A stretch of 64,000 nucleotides of DNA from the NCBI RefSeq assembly GCF_026460885.1, contig NZ_JAOVZW010000013.1, positions 186,001-250,000 on the forward strand, in the 5' to 3' direction. The notes below the pieces were generated by a model. The model did no database searches. It had not been told where the DNA came from and saw only the letters and a list, made by a program, of their open reading frames with translations. Below, piece after piece: positions 17,019-25,266 of the stretch (position 1 is its first letter; each line of letters starts with the position of its first letter). A program made the position numbers and the translations under genes. The DNA comes from Chryseobacterium formosum (GTDB lineage: Bacteria; Bacteroidota; Bacteroidia; Flavobacteriales; Weeksellaceae).

Positions 17019-18599
17019 TTAATCGTGGATATTGTTGTTCTTATTTTTTAGATAAATCAATCCGATGACTAAACAGACTGCGGCAACTCCGATCGGATAC
17101 CAAAGTCCCTCAAGATACCACGTCGCATGTCCTGCATCTTTTCCTGAAGTTACGAGATAAGTGGCTACTGCGGGAAGCAATCCTCCAAAAACCCCATTAC
17201 CAATATGATACGGCAACGACATCGATGTATAACGGATTCTCACCGGGAACATTTCAACTAAAAATGCTGCAATCGGACCGTAAACCATCGTCACAAAAAT
17301 CACCTGAATAAATACGAGGAAGACCAAATACCATCTCGTGTTGTCATTCAATGTAATCGATGTTGAAACTTTTGGCTCTTCCGCTTTTCCGTCTTTCATT
17401 ACAGGACCGGCGGCTGACCAGTGAACGATACTGTCTTTTTTAATTAAAGTTCCATCTGTGTAAGTTGTTTCTTTATGGAATGTAACTAAACTGTCTGTTG
17501 CAATCGTTTTGTGAATGGCTGCAACTCTCGTTTCTTTAATACCTTCACTTGCTACAGTTTTCGCTTCTATATTCACGCTTTTGTACATCGCGTCGTAAAT
17601 GGGTCTGTAAGCTAAGATTGCGACTAGCATTCCGGTCATCATAATTGCTTTTCGGCCAATTTTGTCTGAAAGCCAACCGAAAAATACGAAGAACGGTGTT
17701 CCCATCAATAAAGCTGTTGCCATCAGATAATCAACCTGCATCGAATTAATGTTCATTACTTTTTGAAGGAAGCTCATCGCATAAAACTGTCCGGTGTACC
17801 AGATTACTCCTTGTCCCATCGCAGCTCCGAATAAAGCCAACAAGACAAATTTGAAATTGAATTTATTTCCAAAGCTTTCTTTTAAAGGATTTTTTGAAGT
17901 TTTCCCTTCACTTTTAGCCTTTGCAAAAAGCGGTGATTCCTTCATGTTTTTTCTGATGAAATACGAAACTCCAACCATCAAAATTGAAATCCAGAATGGA
18001 ACTCTCCATCCCCATGAGTCAAAGTCTTCTGCTGAAAGTGTATTTTTAGTAATTAAAATAACGATCAGTGAAATGAAAAGTCCTGCTGTAGCGGTAGTCT
18101 GAATCCATGAAGTCCAGTAACCTCTTCTGTGTGGCTGTGAATATTCTGCAACATAAGTTGCTGCGCCACCGTATTCCCCACCTAAAGCCAGTCCCTGTAA
18201 AAGTCTTAAGATTAAAACTAAAACCGGCGCCATAAATCCGATCGTTTCATATCCCGGAATACATCCGATCAGGAAGGTCGAAAATCCCATGATCAATAAA
18301 GTAACCAGGAAAGTATATTTTCTTCCGATAATGTCTCCCAGTCTTCCGAAAAACAGGGCTCCGAAAGGTCTCACTACAAATCCGGCCGCAAAAGTGGCCA
18401 GCGTAGATAAAAATGCTGCAGTAGGATTGTCTGCCGGGAAGAATTTGGTCGCCAAAACGACTGCCAGACTTCCGAAAATATAGAAATCATACCATTCTAT
18501 CAAGGTTCCGAGGGACGATGCGGTGATCACGCTCCAAATGGTGCGGTTCTTCTGCTTATCTGTCATATTCTCGTAAACATCGTGGTGTTGTTCGCTCAT
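17019..18599 (-). CDS. MFS transporter, metabolite:H+ symporter type
   Basis: 526 residues, twelve transmembrane helices. The start SSLGTLIEWYDFYIFGSLA and the loop motif GRLGDIIGRKYTFLVTLLIMG are typical of the metabolite:H+ symporter branch (ShiA, ProP, KgtP, MhpT relatives). An extra polar segment of about 85 residues (about 345-430, with KTVASEGIKETR and SAAGPVMKDGK) is inserted in the second half, making it longer than the usual 430-450. The substrate is probably a small carboxylate or zwitterion. Position beside acs, the propionyl-CoA synthetase and the porin favours a short-chain organic acid, which is inference. Confidence 0.88.
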   Translation of the reverse strand: MSEQHHDVYENMTDKQKNRTIWSVITASSLGTLIEWYDFYIFGSLAVVLATKFFPADNPTAAFLSTLATFAAGFVVRPFGALFFGRLGDIIGRKYTFLVTLLIMGFSTFLIGCIPGYETIGFMAPVLVLILRLLQGLALGGEYGGAATYVAEYSQPHRRGYWTSWIQTTATAGLFISLIVILITKNTLSAEDFDSWGWRVPFWISILMVGVSYFIRKNMKESPLFAKAKSEGKTSKNPLKESFGNKFNFKFVLLALFGAAMGQGVIWYTGQFYAMSFLQKVMNINSMQVDYLMATALLMGTPFFVFFGWLSDKIGRKAIMMTGMLVAILAYRPIYDAMYKSVNIEAKTVASEGIKETRVAAIHKTIATDSLVTFHKETTYTDGTLIKKDSIVHWSAAGPVMKDGKAEEPKVSTSITLNDNTRWYLVFLVFIQVIFVTMVYGPIAAFLVEMFPVRIRYTSMSLPYHIGNGVFGGLLPAVATYLVTSGKDAGHATWYLEGLWYPIGVAAVCLVIGLIYLKNKNNNIHD

Positions 18600-18646
18600 A
18601 TCAATAGATTTTTTTTGTTAATAATTAAATTAAATGGAATTGGTTT

Positions 18647-20026
18647 TTATAAATAAATCTGAAGCTGTACAATAAATTCTCCTTTAGATTTAGGGTTTTC
18701 TGTCGGACTTGTGTAAACGGGTCTTGTAGAATATTGTGTCGTGATTTTTGCGTGATGACCGTCGAGAAACCAGTTGGCTCCCACATCAAACTGCGATGAT
18801 GGCTTGTCAAAAGCTTCAAAATCTTTATATGTATAAGCAGCAAATGGCTGAATTCTGATTTTTGGTTTTTCTGCCTGACTCGGCAATAACAAACCTGCCT
18901 GAGCATAGACCACATTTCCGGTTCCGATCATTGGTTGTAGATTTCCTGGACCAGCTAAAGCTCTTTGTCCGACAAAATTCGGGTCGTTGGCTGCGATGTT
19001 CATTGTACCTAAATTTCTTACGTAATTCGGTCCGAAATTATAATTGAAATATCCTGCATAAGCCGAAACTGCCATTTTATTTTTAGCTTCCCCCAATGGA
19101 ATATCGGCAAAGGCATCTACAGAGAGTAGAGTAATGTCATGTTTTTCGATATTTGAGTTAACCGAAGTTCTTGTTCCTTCTGCCTGATGATAAAAACCTG
19201 CACCGACGTTGAAAACTTTTTTGGTTCCCAGGTAAGAACCGACTTTAAAAGGAAGAAGATTGGATTCTGTATCTAAAAATTGATATTCAAAATATCCAGC
19301 TTTAGACCAGTTTGGGTTTCCGTTGTTATCAACCGCGATTTCATTTCCGGGAATTAAAGTGTTTGCAGGAGCAAGATCTGTTGCAAATGGTTTGTTTAAA
19401 CTCATTCTGTACTCAAATTGTCCGTATTTACCTTTGGCAAAAACGCCCATTTGTCTTGCAAACTGATCAGAATTATCAATCAAAGGCCAACTGAAAATTG
19501 GAGAATCTAATGTTAGAAAATTTAAGGTCGAAGCCATCGTCATACGGGAAAGTCCCATATAATAATGAAGTCCGCCTCCCAATGTTAAACTGAATTTTCC
19601 TGCTTCACCCGGCATAATGACAGCATATTCATTCCAAGCGTCGTGAAAGAAAAGTTGAGGTTTTTTACCATTTCCGTAGCCACCAGTTCCTGTAGTTCCG
19701 GTTGCGCCTCCGTTAATGAAAGTCTGATTATTGATTCCAAAGTGTGTAAGAATCATGTAACGCTTAGTAATTTGAGCATAGGCTAGAATACGCGCTCGTC
19801 GGTTTCCTAAGTTCCAGGTATTGTCAGTCGGTTCGTCTCCAACCATACTCCCGGGGTTCATTTCGGTGTTCCTGATCCAGAACTGATCCCAGAGAATAAA
19901 TCTGACATATTTATCTCCTTCAGTATTGATGTTGATTTTTAAACCATTTCCATAATCAGGGGAACCTTGACCGTATACAGAACTGCTCATTAAAGCTAAT
20001 CCAATAAAACTTAATATTTTCTTCAT
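18647..20026 (-). CDS. Outer-membrane porin-like beta-barrel protein
   Basis: 459 residues with a Sec signal peptide (MKKILSFIGLALMSSSVYGQ). The mature part alternates aromatic and small residues as in beta-barrel strands (YFEYQFLDTESNLLPFKVGSYL, AKITTQYST) and ends in a strand with a terminal hydrophobic residue (FIVQLQIYL), the usual outer-membrane insertion signal. This fits the phosphate-selective/OprO-like porin superfamily seen in Bacteroidota. It lies just upstream of the MFS carrier on the same strand, so the pair could move one substrate across both membranes. Substrate not identified. Confidence 0.75.
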   Translation of the reverse strand: MKKILSFIGLALMSSSVYGQGSPDYGNGLKININTEGDKYVRFILWDQFWIRNTEMNPGSMVGDEPTDNTWNLGNRRARILAYAQITKRYMILTHFGINNQTFINGGATGTTGTGGYGNGKKPQLFFHDAWNEYAVIMPGEAGKFSLTLGGGLHYYMGLSRMTMASTLNFLTLDSPIFSWPLIDNSDQFARQMGVFAKGKYGQFEYRMSLNKPFATDLAPANTLIPGNEIAVDNNGNPNWSKAGYFEYQFLDTESNLLPFKVGSYLGTKKVFNVGAGFYHQAEGTRTSVNSNIEKHDITLLSVDAFADIPLGEAKNKMAVSAYAGYFNYNFGPNYVRNLGTMNIAANDPNFVGQRALAGPGNLQPMIGTGNVVYAQAGLLLPSQAEKPKIRIQPFAAYTYKDFEAFDKPSSQFDVGANWFLDGHHAKITTQYSTRPVYTSPTENPKSKGEFIVQLQIYL

Positions 20027-20119
20027 AAATTATTAATTTTTTGGCTGTTATTTTGTGAAAGCCAAATTGGAATTAATAATTTAGTTGTGAAAATTTAATA
20101 TATATTTATGCTTTGTGTA

Positions 20120-20246
20120 TAGTTATGAATTATAAATGATGGATTATGAGTTCGAAAGTTCTTTTTTTTATTTTAAATTAAACTATTGATAATAATTGAG
20201 TTAAATTTTATAAAAAACTCATAACTTATAATTTATAACTCGTCAT
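20120..20246. repeat. Palindromic intergenic element (ATAACT type)
   Basis: The left arm around 20120-20152 and the right arm 20216-20246 form an imperfect inverted repeat of about 28 bp, ending in TTATGAGTT / AACTCATAA. It fills the gap between the porin start and the zinc-ribbon/HTH gene end. Nothing else is visible in 20027-20254. Confidence 0.5.
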
Positions 20247-20254
20247 TCAGAAAA

Positions 20255-20671
20255 TTATTTCTTAAAACGTTCCCATTTGATTAACATATATTTATCTGCA
20301 AATTGGGTAATAATTAAACCGGAATCTTTAATGTTTTCTTCTTTGGCAATATATTCAATCAGCTCATTTTGTTTTAAAATTTTATAAACCGGATGAAAGC
20401 CAGAATGAGGGGGTCTTGTGATATTATATTTCTTGATCCATGAACTGATTGTTACATGAGAAACACCTATAATTCGCTCTATTTCACGGAAGCTCAATCC
20501 TTCAAGATATAGTTGCAAAGCTTTTGTTACGTAATAATCATCAATCTGTTTTCCGAGTTTTTTTACGGTGAAATAATAGTTGCAGTCTTTGCAAAGGAAA
20601 CGTTGCTTTTCGTTTACAATTCCGCTTTTTACCACCTTAGAACCGTTGCATTTAGGGCATTGATTTTCCAT
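20255..20671 (-). CDS. Zinc-ribbon plus helix-turn-helix protein (IS1 InsA-like)
   Basis: 138 residues. The N-terminus carries a zinc ribbon with two CxxC knuckles (CPKC at 5-8 and CKDC at about 27-30), as in the InsA N-terminal domain of IS1. A helix-turn-helix follows (GLSFREIERIIGVSHVTISSWIKKY). There is no DDE catalytic domain, so it is not a working transposase. Its lone, divergent position 160 bases from the arginine cluster makes a DNA-binding regulator plausible, perhaps derived from a transposase. A TATATTTG box on the minus strand at 20695-20688 is a candidate promoter. Confidence 0.75.
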   Translation of the reverse strand: MENQCPKCNGSKVVKSGIVNEKQRFLCKDCNYYFTVKKLGKQIDDYYVTKALQLYLEGLSFREIERIIGVSHVTISSWIKKYNITRPPHSGFHPVYKILKQNELIEYIAKEENIKDSGLIITQFADKYMLIKWERFKK

Positions 20672-20777
20672 AACTATATCTTTTTAGCAAATATATAATA
20701 ATTTAGCAAAATGTTAATTTAGTATAAAGATAAAATTACCTGTATATTAAATTAATTCAATAAAATTATCTTTTTAA

Positions 20778-20810
20778 TTTGGTTTTTAAAGTTATTATAC
20801 TTTAAATTTG
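20778..20810 (+). promoter_or_regulatory. Candidate promoter of the arginine cluster
   Basis: TTTG at 20778-20781 and TAAATTTG at 20803-20810, separated by 21 bases, match the Bacteroidetes -33/-7 pattern (spacing at the long end). The first gene starts 22 bases downstream. Confidence 0.5.
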
Positions 20811-20831
20811 CCAAAAAATTTAGATAAATAA

Positions 20832-21431
20832 ATGGAAATAGAAATTTCCTCATCCATACATCTGATGTATGTGAGTGAAATACAGCAGGAAATGTACGAT
20901 TCTGCACAGCGAAGAGGGACGGGTATTGCGAAACGTTCCATAGAATACTTAAGTAAAAAGATTTCAGAAGGGAATGCTGTGGTAGCTACTGAAAATGGAG
21001 AGTGGGTAGGTTTCTGCTATATAGAGACTTGGTCACATGGTCAATTTGTGGCTAACTCCGGATTAATCGTTTCGCCAAAATTCAGGGAAAGAGGAGCTGC
21101 TACTTTAATCAAAAATAGAGTTTTCCAATTATCCAGAGATAAATATCCGACTGCAAAAGTTTTTGGATTGACAACAGGTCTCGCCGTAATGAAAATCAAC
21201 AGTGATTTAGGTTACAAACCTGTAATTTATTCTGAATTAACACAAGATGAAGAATTCTGGAACGGTTGTAAAAACTGTGTGAATTATGAAATTTTAATGA
21301 AAAAAGAACGTAAAAACTGCCTTTGTACAGCAATGCTTTTCGTTCCCGATAATAATAAAGTAAATGGTGTTGTAAGTGATCAACCCGAAAATCAATATAG
21401 AAATGAGCAAGAAAGTAATCTTAGCGTTTAG
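20832..21431 (+). CDS. GNAT acetyltransferase, probable N-acetylglutamate synthase
   Basis: 199 residues with a GNAT fold: SGLIVSPKFRERGAATLIKNR carries the acetyl-CoA loop (RxxGAA form). It is first in the arginine cluster and overlaps argG by 29 bases. No separate argA or argJ is seen in the window, so this protein is the best candidate for the first step, glutamate to N-acetylglutamate. A cysteine-rich tail (GCKNC, NCLC) after the fold could bind metal or act as a redox or regulatory element. The assignment rests on gene context and family; an unrelated acyltransferase role cannot be excluded. Confidence 0.78.
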   Translation: MEIEISSSIHLMYVSEIQQEMYDSAQRRGTGIAKRSIEYLSKKISEGNAVVATENGEWVGFCYIETWSHGQFVANSGLIVSPKFRERGAATLIKNRVFQLSRDKYPTAKVFGLTTGLAVMKINSDLGYKPVIYSELTQDEEFWNGCKNCVNYEILMKKERKNCLCTAMLFVPDNNKVNGVVSDQPENQYRNEQESNLSV

Positions 21432-22596
21432 CGGAGGTCTCGATACCTCTTACTGTGCTAAATATTTGAGTGAAACACTTGGATATGAGGTGTATGCAGT
21501 CACTGTAAATACCGGAGGTTTTTCTAAAGAAGAGGAAAAAGAACTGGAGAAAAATGCCTTTAATCTTGGGGTAAAAGAATACAGGTGTGTTGATGCTCAG
21601 GAAGATTATTATGATTCTTGTGTAAAGTATTTGATCTTTGGTAATGTGTTGAAAAACAATACGTATCCATTGTCTGTAAGTGCTGAACGTACGATTCAGG
21701 CACAGGAAATTGCAAAATTTGCGATTGAAATCGGGGCTGATGCTATTGCTCACGGAAGTACAGGTGCTGGAAATGACCAAGTTCGTTTTGACTTGATTTT
21801 TCAGGTAATGTGTCCGAATGTAGAAATTATTACGCCAATTCGTGATATGTCTTTATCTCGTGAAGAAGAAATTGAATTTTTGAAAAGTCACGGCTACGAA
21901 AAAGAGTTCCAAAAAGCACAATATTCTGTAAATAAAGGACTTTGGGGAACTTCAGTTGGTGGAAAAGAAACTTTGACATCAAGAAATTACCTTCCCGAAG
22001 AAGCTTTTCCTTCTCAAATTAAAGAAACTCAGCCTGCAGAATTGGAAATTGAGTTTAAAAATGGTGAAGTTGTAGCGGTAAACGGTGAAAATTTTGAACA
22101 CTCGGTTTACGCCATTCAAAAAATTGAAGAGTTGGCTTCGGCTTACGGAATTGGTCGTGATATTCACGTTGGAGATACAATTGTTGGAATCAAAGGAAGA
22201 GTGGGTTTCGAGGCGGCAGCGGCTTCAGTAATTATCAAAGCGCATCATTTGTTGGAAAAACATACACTTTCCAAATATCAGCAGATGATGAAGTCTCAAT
22301 TGTCCGACTGGTACGGAAACTGGCTTCACGAAGCACTTTTCTTGGATCCTGTAATGAGAAATATCGAGTCTTTCTTGGTTGATTCTCAAAAAACAGTCAG
22401 TGGAAAAGTTTTTGTAACCCTTCATCCTTATCGATTTATTTTGAATGGAATTGAGTCTCAACATGATTTAATGTCTGATAAATTCGGAAGCTATGGCGAA
22501 GCAAACAGAGCATGGACGGGCGAAGATGTGAAAGGTTACACGAAAATTGTAAGCAATTCTTTAAATATATATCATCAGATTAATTCTGGATTTTAA
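21403..22596 (+). CDS. argG: Argininosuccinate synthase
   Basis: 397 residues from the ATG at 21403; an upstream in-frame GTG at 21376 would add nine unrelated residues and is unlikely. The enzyme joins citrulline and aspartate using ATP. The N-terminal PP-loop LAFSGGLDTSYC is intact, as are AHGSTGAGNDQVRF and IGRDIHVGDTIVGIKGR. Length is typical of the shorter bacterial form. It overlaps the end of the GNAT gene by 29 bases. In this pathway citrulline comes from deacylation of N-acylcitrulline, so ArgG acts after ArgE. Confidence 0.96.
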   Translation: MSKKVILAFSGGLDTSYCAKYLSETLGYEVYAVTVNTGGFSKEEEKELEKNAFNLGVKEYRCVDAQEDYYDSCVKYLIFGNVLKNNTYPLSVSAERTIQAQEIAKFAIEIGADAIAHGSTGAGNDQVRFDLIFQVMCPNVEIITPIRDMSLSREEEIEFLKSHGYEKEFQKAQYSVNKGLWGTSVGGKETLTSRNYLPEEAFPSQIKETQPAELEIEFKNGEVVAVNGENFEHSVYAIQKIEELASAYGIGRDIHVGDTIVGIKGRVGFEAAAASVIIKAHHLLEKHTLSKYQQMMKSQLSDWYGNWLHEALFLDPVMRNIESFLVDSQKTVSGKVFVTLHPYRFILNGIESQHDLMSDKFGSYGEANRAWTGEDVKGYTKIVSNSLNIYHQINSGF

Positions 22597-22601
22597 CCCA
22601 G

Positions 22602-22645
22602 AACCCGAAGGGTTCAACAATAATAGCCGTAGGTGAAACCTATGG
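22602..22645 (+). ncRNA. Double-hairpin RNA element, copy 1 (argG-argC gap)
   Basis: Hairpin 1 is AACCC-GAA-GGGTT (22602-22614), a 12-nt spacer follows, and hairpin 2 is CCGTAGG-TGAAA-CCTATGG (22627-22645, one G-U pair). The element starts 5 bases after the argG stop and ends 11 bases before the argC start. Copy 2 at 26236 has the same geometry with different stem sequences. Confidence 0.5.
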
Positions 22646-22656
22646 TAAAAATAAAA

Positions 22657-23631
22657 ATGATTGAAATTAATAAAACAGTAGGAATCATCGGAGCCAACGG
22701 TTACACGGGAAGCGAACTGGTTCGTCTGCTGGCTTATCATCCTCATGTGTCTTTGAGTTTTTTATATAGTCGTTCGAATTCGGGCACAAAAATTTCAGAT
22801 TTGTACCCGGATTTAGCGACAGTTTGTGAGATGGTTTTAACGGATAAACCTGAAGAAGTTGATATTTTATTTTTATGTCTTCCTCACAAAGAAAGTCAGA
22901 ATTGGCTGACTCAAAATCCTGTAAAAGATTCAACGTTGGTGATCGATTTAGGAAATGATTTTCGTTTAGATGGAAATTTAGGAAACAGAAATTTTATCTA
23001 CGGACTACCTGAAATCAACAAGAAACAACTTTCAGGAGCGAAAAGTATTGCCAATCCGGGATGTTTTGCAACGGCAATTCAACTGGCTTTGCTTCCATTA
23101 GCTCAAAAAGGTTTGCTGTATGAAGTGTACACAACGGGAATTACAGGTTCTACAGGAGCGGGTCAGTCTTTGCAGGCAACGACTCATTTCACTTGGAGAA
23201 ATGATAATATTTCAGCCTATAAAACTTTGACCCATCAGCATGTAGATGAGATTTTACAGCAGTTAGTTTCTTTTAATACGAATGAAATCAGTATGAATTT
23301 TGTTCCATGGAGAGGAGATTTTGCGAGAGGGATTTTTACGAGTTCCACGGTGAAAACAGATTTAGAACTTTCAGATATCAATCAATTGTATCAGGATTTT
23401 TATGCAGATGCACCTTTTGTAAAGGTAAGTGAGAAAGCAATTGATTTAAAACAGGTTGTCAACACGAATCGCTGTGTGATTCATATAGAAAAGAGTGGAA
23501 ATGTTGCGGTTATTCATTCAGCGATTGACAATTTGTTGAAAGGAGCTTCCGGACAGGCAGTTCAAAATATGAATATTGCGATGGGCTGGGAAGAGAATTC
23601 AGGATTAAACTTAAAACCGATTGCGTTTTAA
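22657..23631 (+). CDS. argC: N-acetyl-gamma-glutamyl-phosphate reductase
   Basis: 324 residues from the ATG at 22657, chosen because the family begins just before the NAD(P) loop GIIGANGYTGSELVRLL; starts at 22633 (GTG) or 22642 would lie in or next to the upstream hairpin element. It reduces N-acylglutamyl phosphate to the semialdehyde with NADPH. The catalytic cysteine is in NPGCFATA, and the second conserved motif GITGSTGAGQS follows. Third gene of the arginine cluster. Confidence 0.95.
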   Translation: MIEINKTVGIIGANGYTGSELVRLLAYHPHVSLSFLYSRSNSGTKISDLYPDLATVCEMVLTDKPEEVDILFLCLPHKESQNWLTQNPVKDSTLVIDLGNDFRLDGNLGNRNFIYGLPEINKKQLSGAKSIANPGCFATAIQLALLPLAQKGLLYEVYTTGITGSTGAGQSLQATTHFTWRNDNISAYKTLTHQHVDEILQQLVSFNTNEISMNFVPWRGDFARGIFTSSTVKTDLELSDINQLYQDFYADAPFVKVSEKAIDLKQVVNTNRCVIHIEKSGNVAVIHSAIDNLLKGASGQAVQNMNIAMGWEENSGLNLKPIAF

Positions 23632-23686
23632 ATGTCAATTGTCAATAAGTCAATAGTGAATTTTTAAACTCAAAGTAAAAACGACA

Positions 23687-23889
23687 TAGGAAAATGGAGC
23701 GTTAAGAAAATTGAAATTTAATCCGTTAAGAAATTCCCACTGTTTGAGTGGCGGCAAAAATGTTATTTCTAAAATGTAATAGTAGTTTCCGCCCGAGTTT
23801 TGGGAATTTTAGGATTCAATTTAAATTTTTAGCGGAAGTTTCCAAGTCTTGAATTTTTGTTTCTTTTGCTTCAAGGCAAAAGAAAATAA
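23687..23889 (+). repeat. Large intergenic repeat, copy 1
   Basis: This about 200-bp non-coding stretch fills the 23632-23935 gap before argD. It shares blocks with 28154-28405: AGCGTTAAGAAAA, TGTTTGAGTG, CGAGTTTTGGGA, AAGTTTCCAA, and TTTTTGTTTCTTTTG followed by a CAAGGCAAAAGAAA-like end. TTTGAGTG and the later GAGTTTTGGGA lie in arms that can pair. Confidence 0.6.
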
Positions 23890-23935
23890 TCAGATGAATC
23901 ATTCATCAAACATCAATTATCATTTATAAAAAGAC

Positions 23936-25075
23936 ATGAATTTATTCAAAGTATATCCATTATTTAATATAAATCCAATAAAAGCTCAGGGATCATTTCT
24001 TTGGGACGATAAAGGAGAAAAATATCTTGATTTTTACGGAGGTCACGCTGTGATTTCTATCGGGCACAACCATCCGCATTATCAAGCACAATTAAAAAAC
24101 CAGTTAGATAAAATATCTTTCTATTCAAACTCAGTTCAGAACGAATTACAGACTGAATTGGCTGAAAAATTAGGAAAACTTTCAGGTTTGGAAGATTATA
24201 ATTTATTTCTGTGTAATTCAGGAGCTGAAGCGAATGAAAATGCTTTAAAACTGGCATCTTTTCATAACGGAAAAAACAAGGTTCTTTATTTCTCAGGCTC
24301 GTTCCATGGAAGAACTTCGGCGGCAGTTTCTGTGACAGATAATCCAAAAATCGTAGCTCCGGTAAATTACGATGAAAGATTTATTAAATCTGAATGGAAC
24401 AATATAGAACAACTTGAAGAGGTTTTCGAAAAACTAGGAAGCGAAATTTCATCCGTTATTATTGAAGGGATTCAGGGAGTTGGAGGAATTATGATTCCAA
24501 CGGTTGAATTTTTAACTAAAATCAAAGAATTGTGCGAAAAACATGATGCTGTTTTGATTTTGGATGAAGTTCAGTCAGGATACGGAAGAAGCGGCTATTT
24601 CTTTGCACATCAGGAATTCGGAATTGAAGCTGATATTATCACAACCGCAAAAGGAATGGGAAATGGTTTCCCGATCGGTGGCGTTTTGATTCATCCGAAA
24701 TTTCAGGCAAGCAATGGTTTGTTGGGAACAACTTTCGGAGGAAATCACTTGGCTTGTGTTGCGGCGATTGCCGTTCTGGACGTAATGAAAGATGAAAATC
24801 TCATCGAAAATGCTCAGGAAATGGGCGCTTATATTGGAAACGAAATTAAAGATTTTCCACATATTAAAACGATCCGAAGGAAAGGGTTGATGATTGGGAT
24901 TGAACTCGACAGGGATTGCTCGGAAGTGAGGAACAGCCTGTTGCACAATCATCATATTTTCACTGGAAATTCTAATGATAAGGCTGTGTTGAGGATCCTT
25001 CCGGCGCTTAACATTAAAAAAGAAGAAACTGATTTGTTCATCAGTGCTTTAAAAACTGTTTTAGAAAATCTTTAA
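23936..25075 (+). CDS. argD: Acetylornithine aminotransferase family (class III, PLP)
   Basis: 379 residues, class III pyridoxal-phosphate aminotransferase. It converts N-acylglutamate semialdehyde to N-acylornithine using glutamate. Seen are CNSGAEANENALKLAS (phosphate binding), LILDEVQSGYGRSG (Asp to pyridine nitrogen) and the Schiff-base lysine in TTAKGMGNGFPIGG. The length is typical. Whether the acyl group is acetyl or succinyl depends on the pathway and is discussed with the transcarbamylase. It lies between two intergenic repeat elements. Confidence 0.94.
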   Translation: MNLFKVYPLFNINPIKAQGSFLWDDKGEKYLDFYGGHAVISIGHNHPHYQAQLKNQLDKISFYSNSVQNELQTELAEKLGKLSGLEDYNLFLCNSGAEANENALKLASFHNGKNKVLYFSGSFHGRTSAAVSVTDNPKIVAPVNYDERFIKSEWNNIEQLEEVFEKLGSEISSVIIEGIQGVGGIMIPTVEFLTKIKELCEKHDAVLILDEVQSGYGRSGYFFAHQEFGIEADIITTAKGMGNGFPIGGVLIHPKFQASNGLLGTTFGGNHLACVAAIAVLDVMKDENLIENAQEMGAYIGNEIKDFPHIKTIRRKGLMIGIELDRDCSEVRNSLLHNHHIFTGNSNDKAVLRILPALNIKKEETDLFISALKTVLENL

Positions 25076-25085
25076 ATTTTAATTA

Positions 25086-25250
25086 ACCACAAAAGTCACA
25101 AAAGTTTTTAATATTATAATTAAAGAAAATGTAAATCTGTGATAAGAGCAAAAAGAACCGCTGGTAATCAGATATTTTAGCTTATGTGAACTTATATTTT
25201 CAAAGTATTAAACTTTAAAATAGGTAATAATCTTTTGTGACTTTTGTGGT
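25086..25250. repeat. MITE-like element with perfect 19-bp terminal inverted repeats
   Basis: ACCACAAAAGTCACAAAAG at 25086-25104 and its exact reverse complement at 25232-25250 bound an AT-rich core of 127 bases without an open frame. It sits between argD and the transcarbamylase gene. The right terminus ends 16 bases before the ATG. Confidence 0.65.
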
Positions 25251-25266
25251 AAAAAATCAATTTAAA

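Noticed and set aside
25080..25266. Riboswitch in the transcarbamylase leader
   Set aside because: The long pairing is between terminal inverted repeats of a MITE-like element; no known riboswitch core is visible.
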